Shown here: positions 32,577-32,607 of the stretch, piece after piece
Layout of the letters: every line of letters starts with the position of its first letter
How positions within the stretch are numbered: position 1 is the first letter of the stretch
Source of the DNA: UBA1189 sp964570685
GTDB taxonomy: Bacteria; Bacteroidota; Bacteroidia; Bacteroidales; Bacteroidaceae
Reading direction: 5' to 3'
DNA length: 32,607 nt
NCBI GenBank assembly: GCA_964570685.1
Contig: CAZMZC010000039.1
Location: 1-32,607, forward strand
Position numbers and translations under genes: made by a program
The notes under the pieces: generated by a model
What the model was told of the DNA's origin: nothing
Database searches by the model: none
The model's input: the letters and a program-made list of their open reading frames with translations, nothing else

Positions 32577-32607
32577 TTGTCCCCCTTACAGTTGGATTGT
32601 ACCTTTG
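32577..32607 (+). promoter_or_regulatory. Promoter at the right edge of the window
   Basis: TTGT (32577-32580) and TACCTTTG (32600-32607) are spaced by 19 bases. This fits a Bacteroidetes promoter for a plus-strand gene beyond the window. The gene cannot be seen. Confidence 0.5.

Overview
The window looks like chromosomal DNA of a member of the Bacteroidales. Support comes from promoter boxes of the Bacteroidetes type (-7 TAnnTTTG, sometimes with a TTTG-like -33 box about 19-20 bases upstream), BACON and FISUMP-type lipoprotein domains, proteins ending in type IX secretion (T9SS)-style C-terminal domains, and a complex I operon with fused NuoCD and no NuoEFG. The T9SS-type tails fit a Prevotella-, Paraprevotella- or Porphyromonas-like relative better than a typical gut Bacteroides. 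The species cannot be named from sequence alone.

Layout. Bases 1-9948 are read on the minus strand. In transcription order they hold a BACON/FISUMP lipoprotein, the remnant of a reverse transcriptase, a PotD-like polyamine-binding protein, a dolichyl-phosphate-mannose-synthase-like glycosyltransferase, a HerA/YjgR-type ATPase paired with a Fur-family regulator, a secreted multidomain glycosidase and an FtsE-like ATPase that runs off the left edge. Bases 9949-11288 have no convincing gene. They contain a (TG)14 tract, an intrinsic-terminator-like hairpin, a 540-base inverted-repeat element and a large nested palindrome. From 11289 to 21772 the plus strand carries a small signal-peptide protein and then nuoA-B-CD-H-I-J-K-L-M-N, followed by grpE and dnaJ. 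The right part alternates strands: a 5'-nucleotidase-like lipoprotein (minus), a CbpA-like J-protein (plus), a CotH-family secreted protein (minus), and NudC and a GH20 hexosaminidase (both plus).

How genes fit together. The nuo operon would build a proton-pumping complex I without the NADH-oxidising module, so its electron donor must be something else, possibly ferredoxin. GrpE and DnaJ are DnaK co-chaperones, and DnaK itself is not here. The secreted GH, GH20, CotH and nucleotidase proteins suggest scavenging of host or dietary glycans and nucleotides.

The most interesting part is 8267-10214. The lipoprotein ends in a C-type-lectin-like domain resembling the variable proteins of diversity-generating retroelements (DGRs). 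Directly downstream lies the C-terminal piece of a DGR-type reverse transcriptase. The catalytic part of the enzyme and any template repeat are missing from the window. I read this as a decayed DGR with an orphan variable protein whose expression may be modulated by a structured leader. The 3' end of the reverse transcriptase remnant merges into a dispersed intergenic repeat that occurs again at the right edge.
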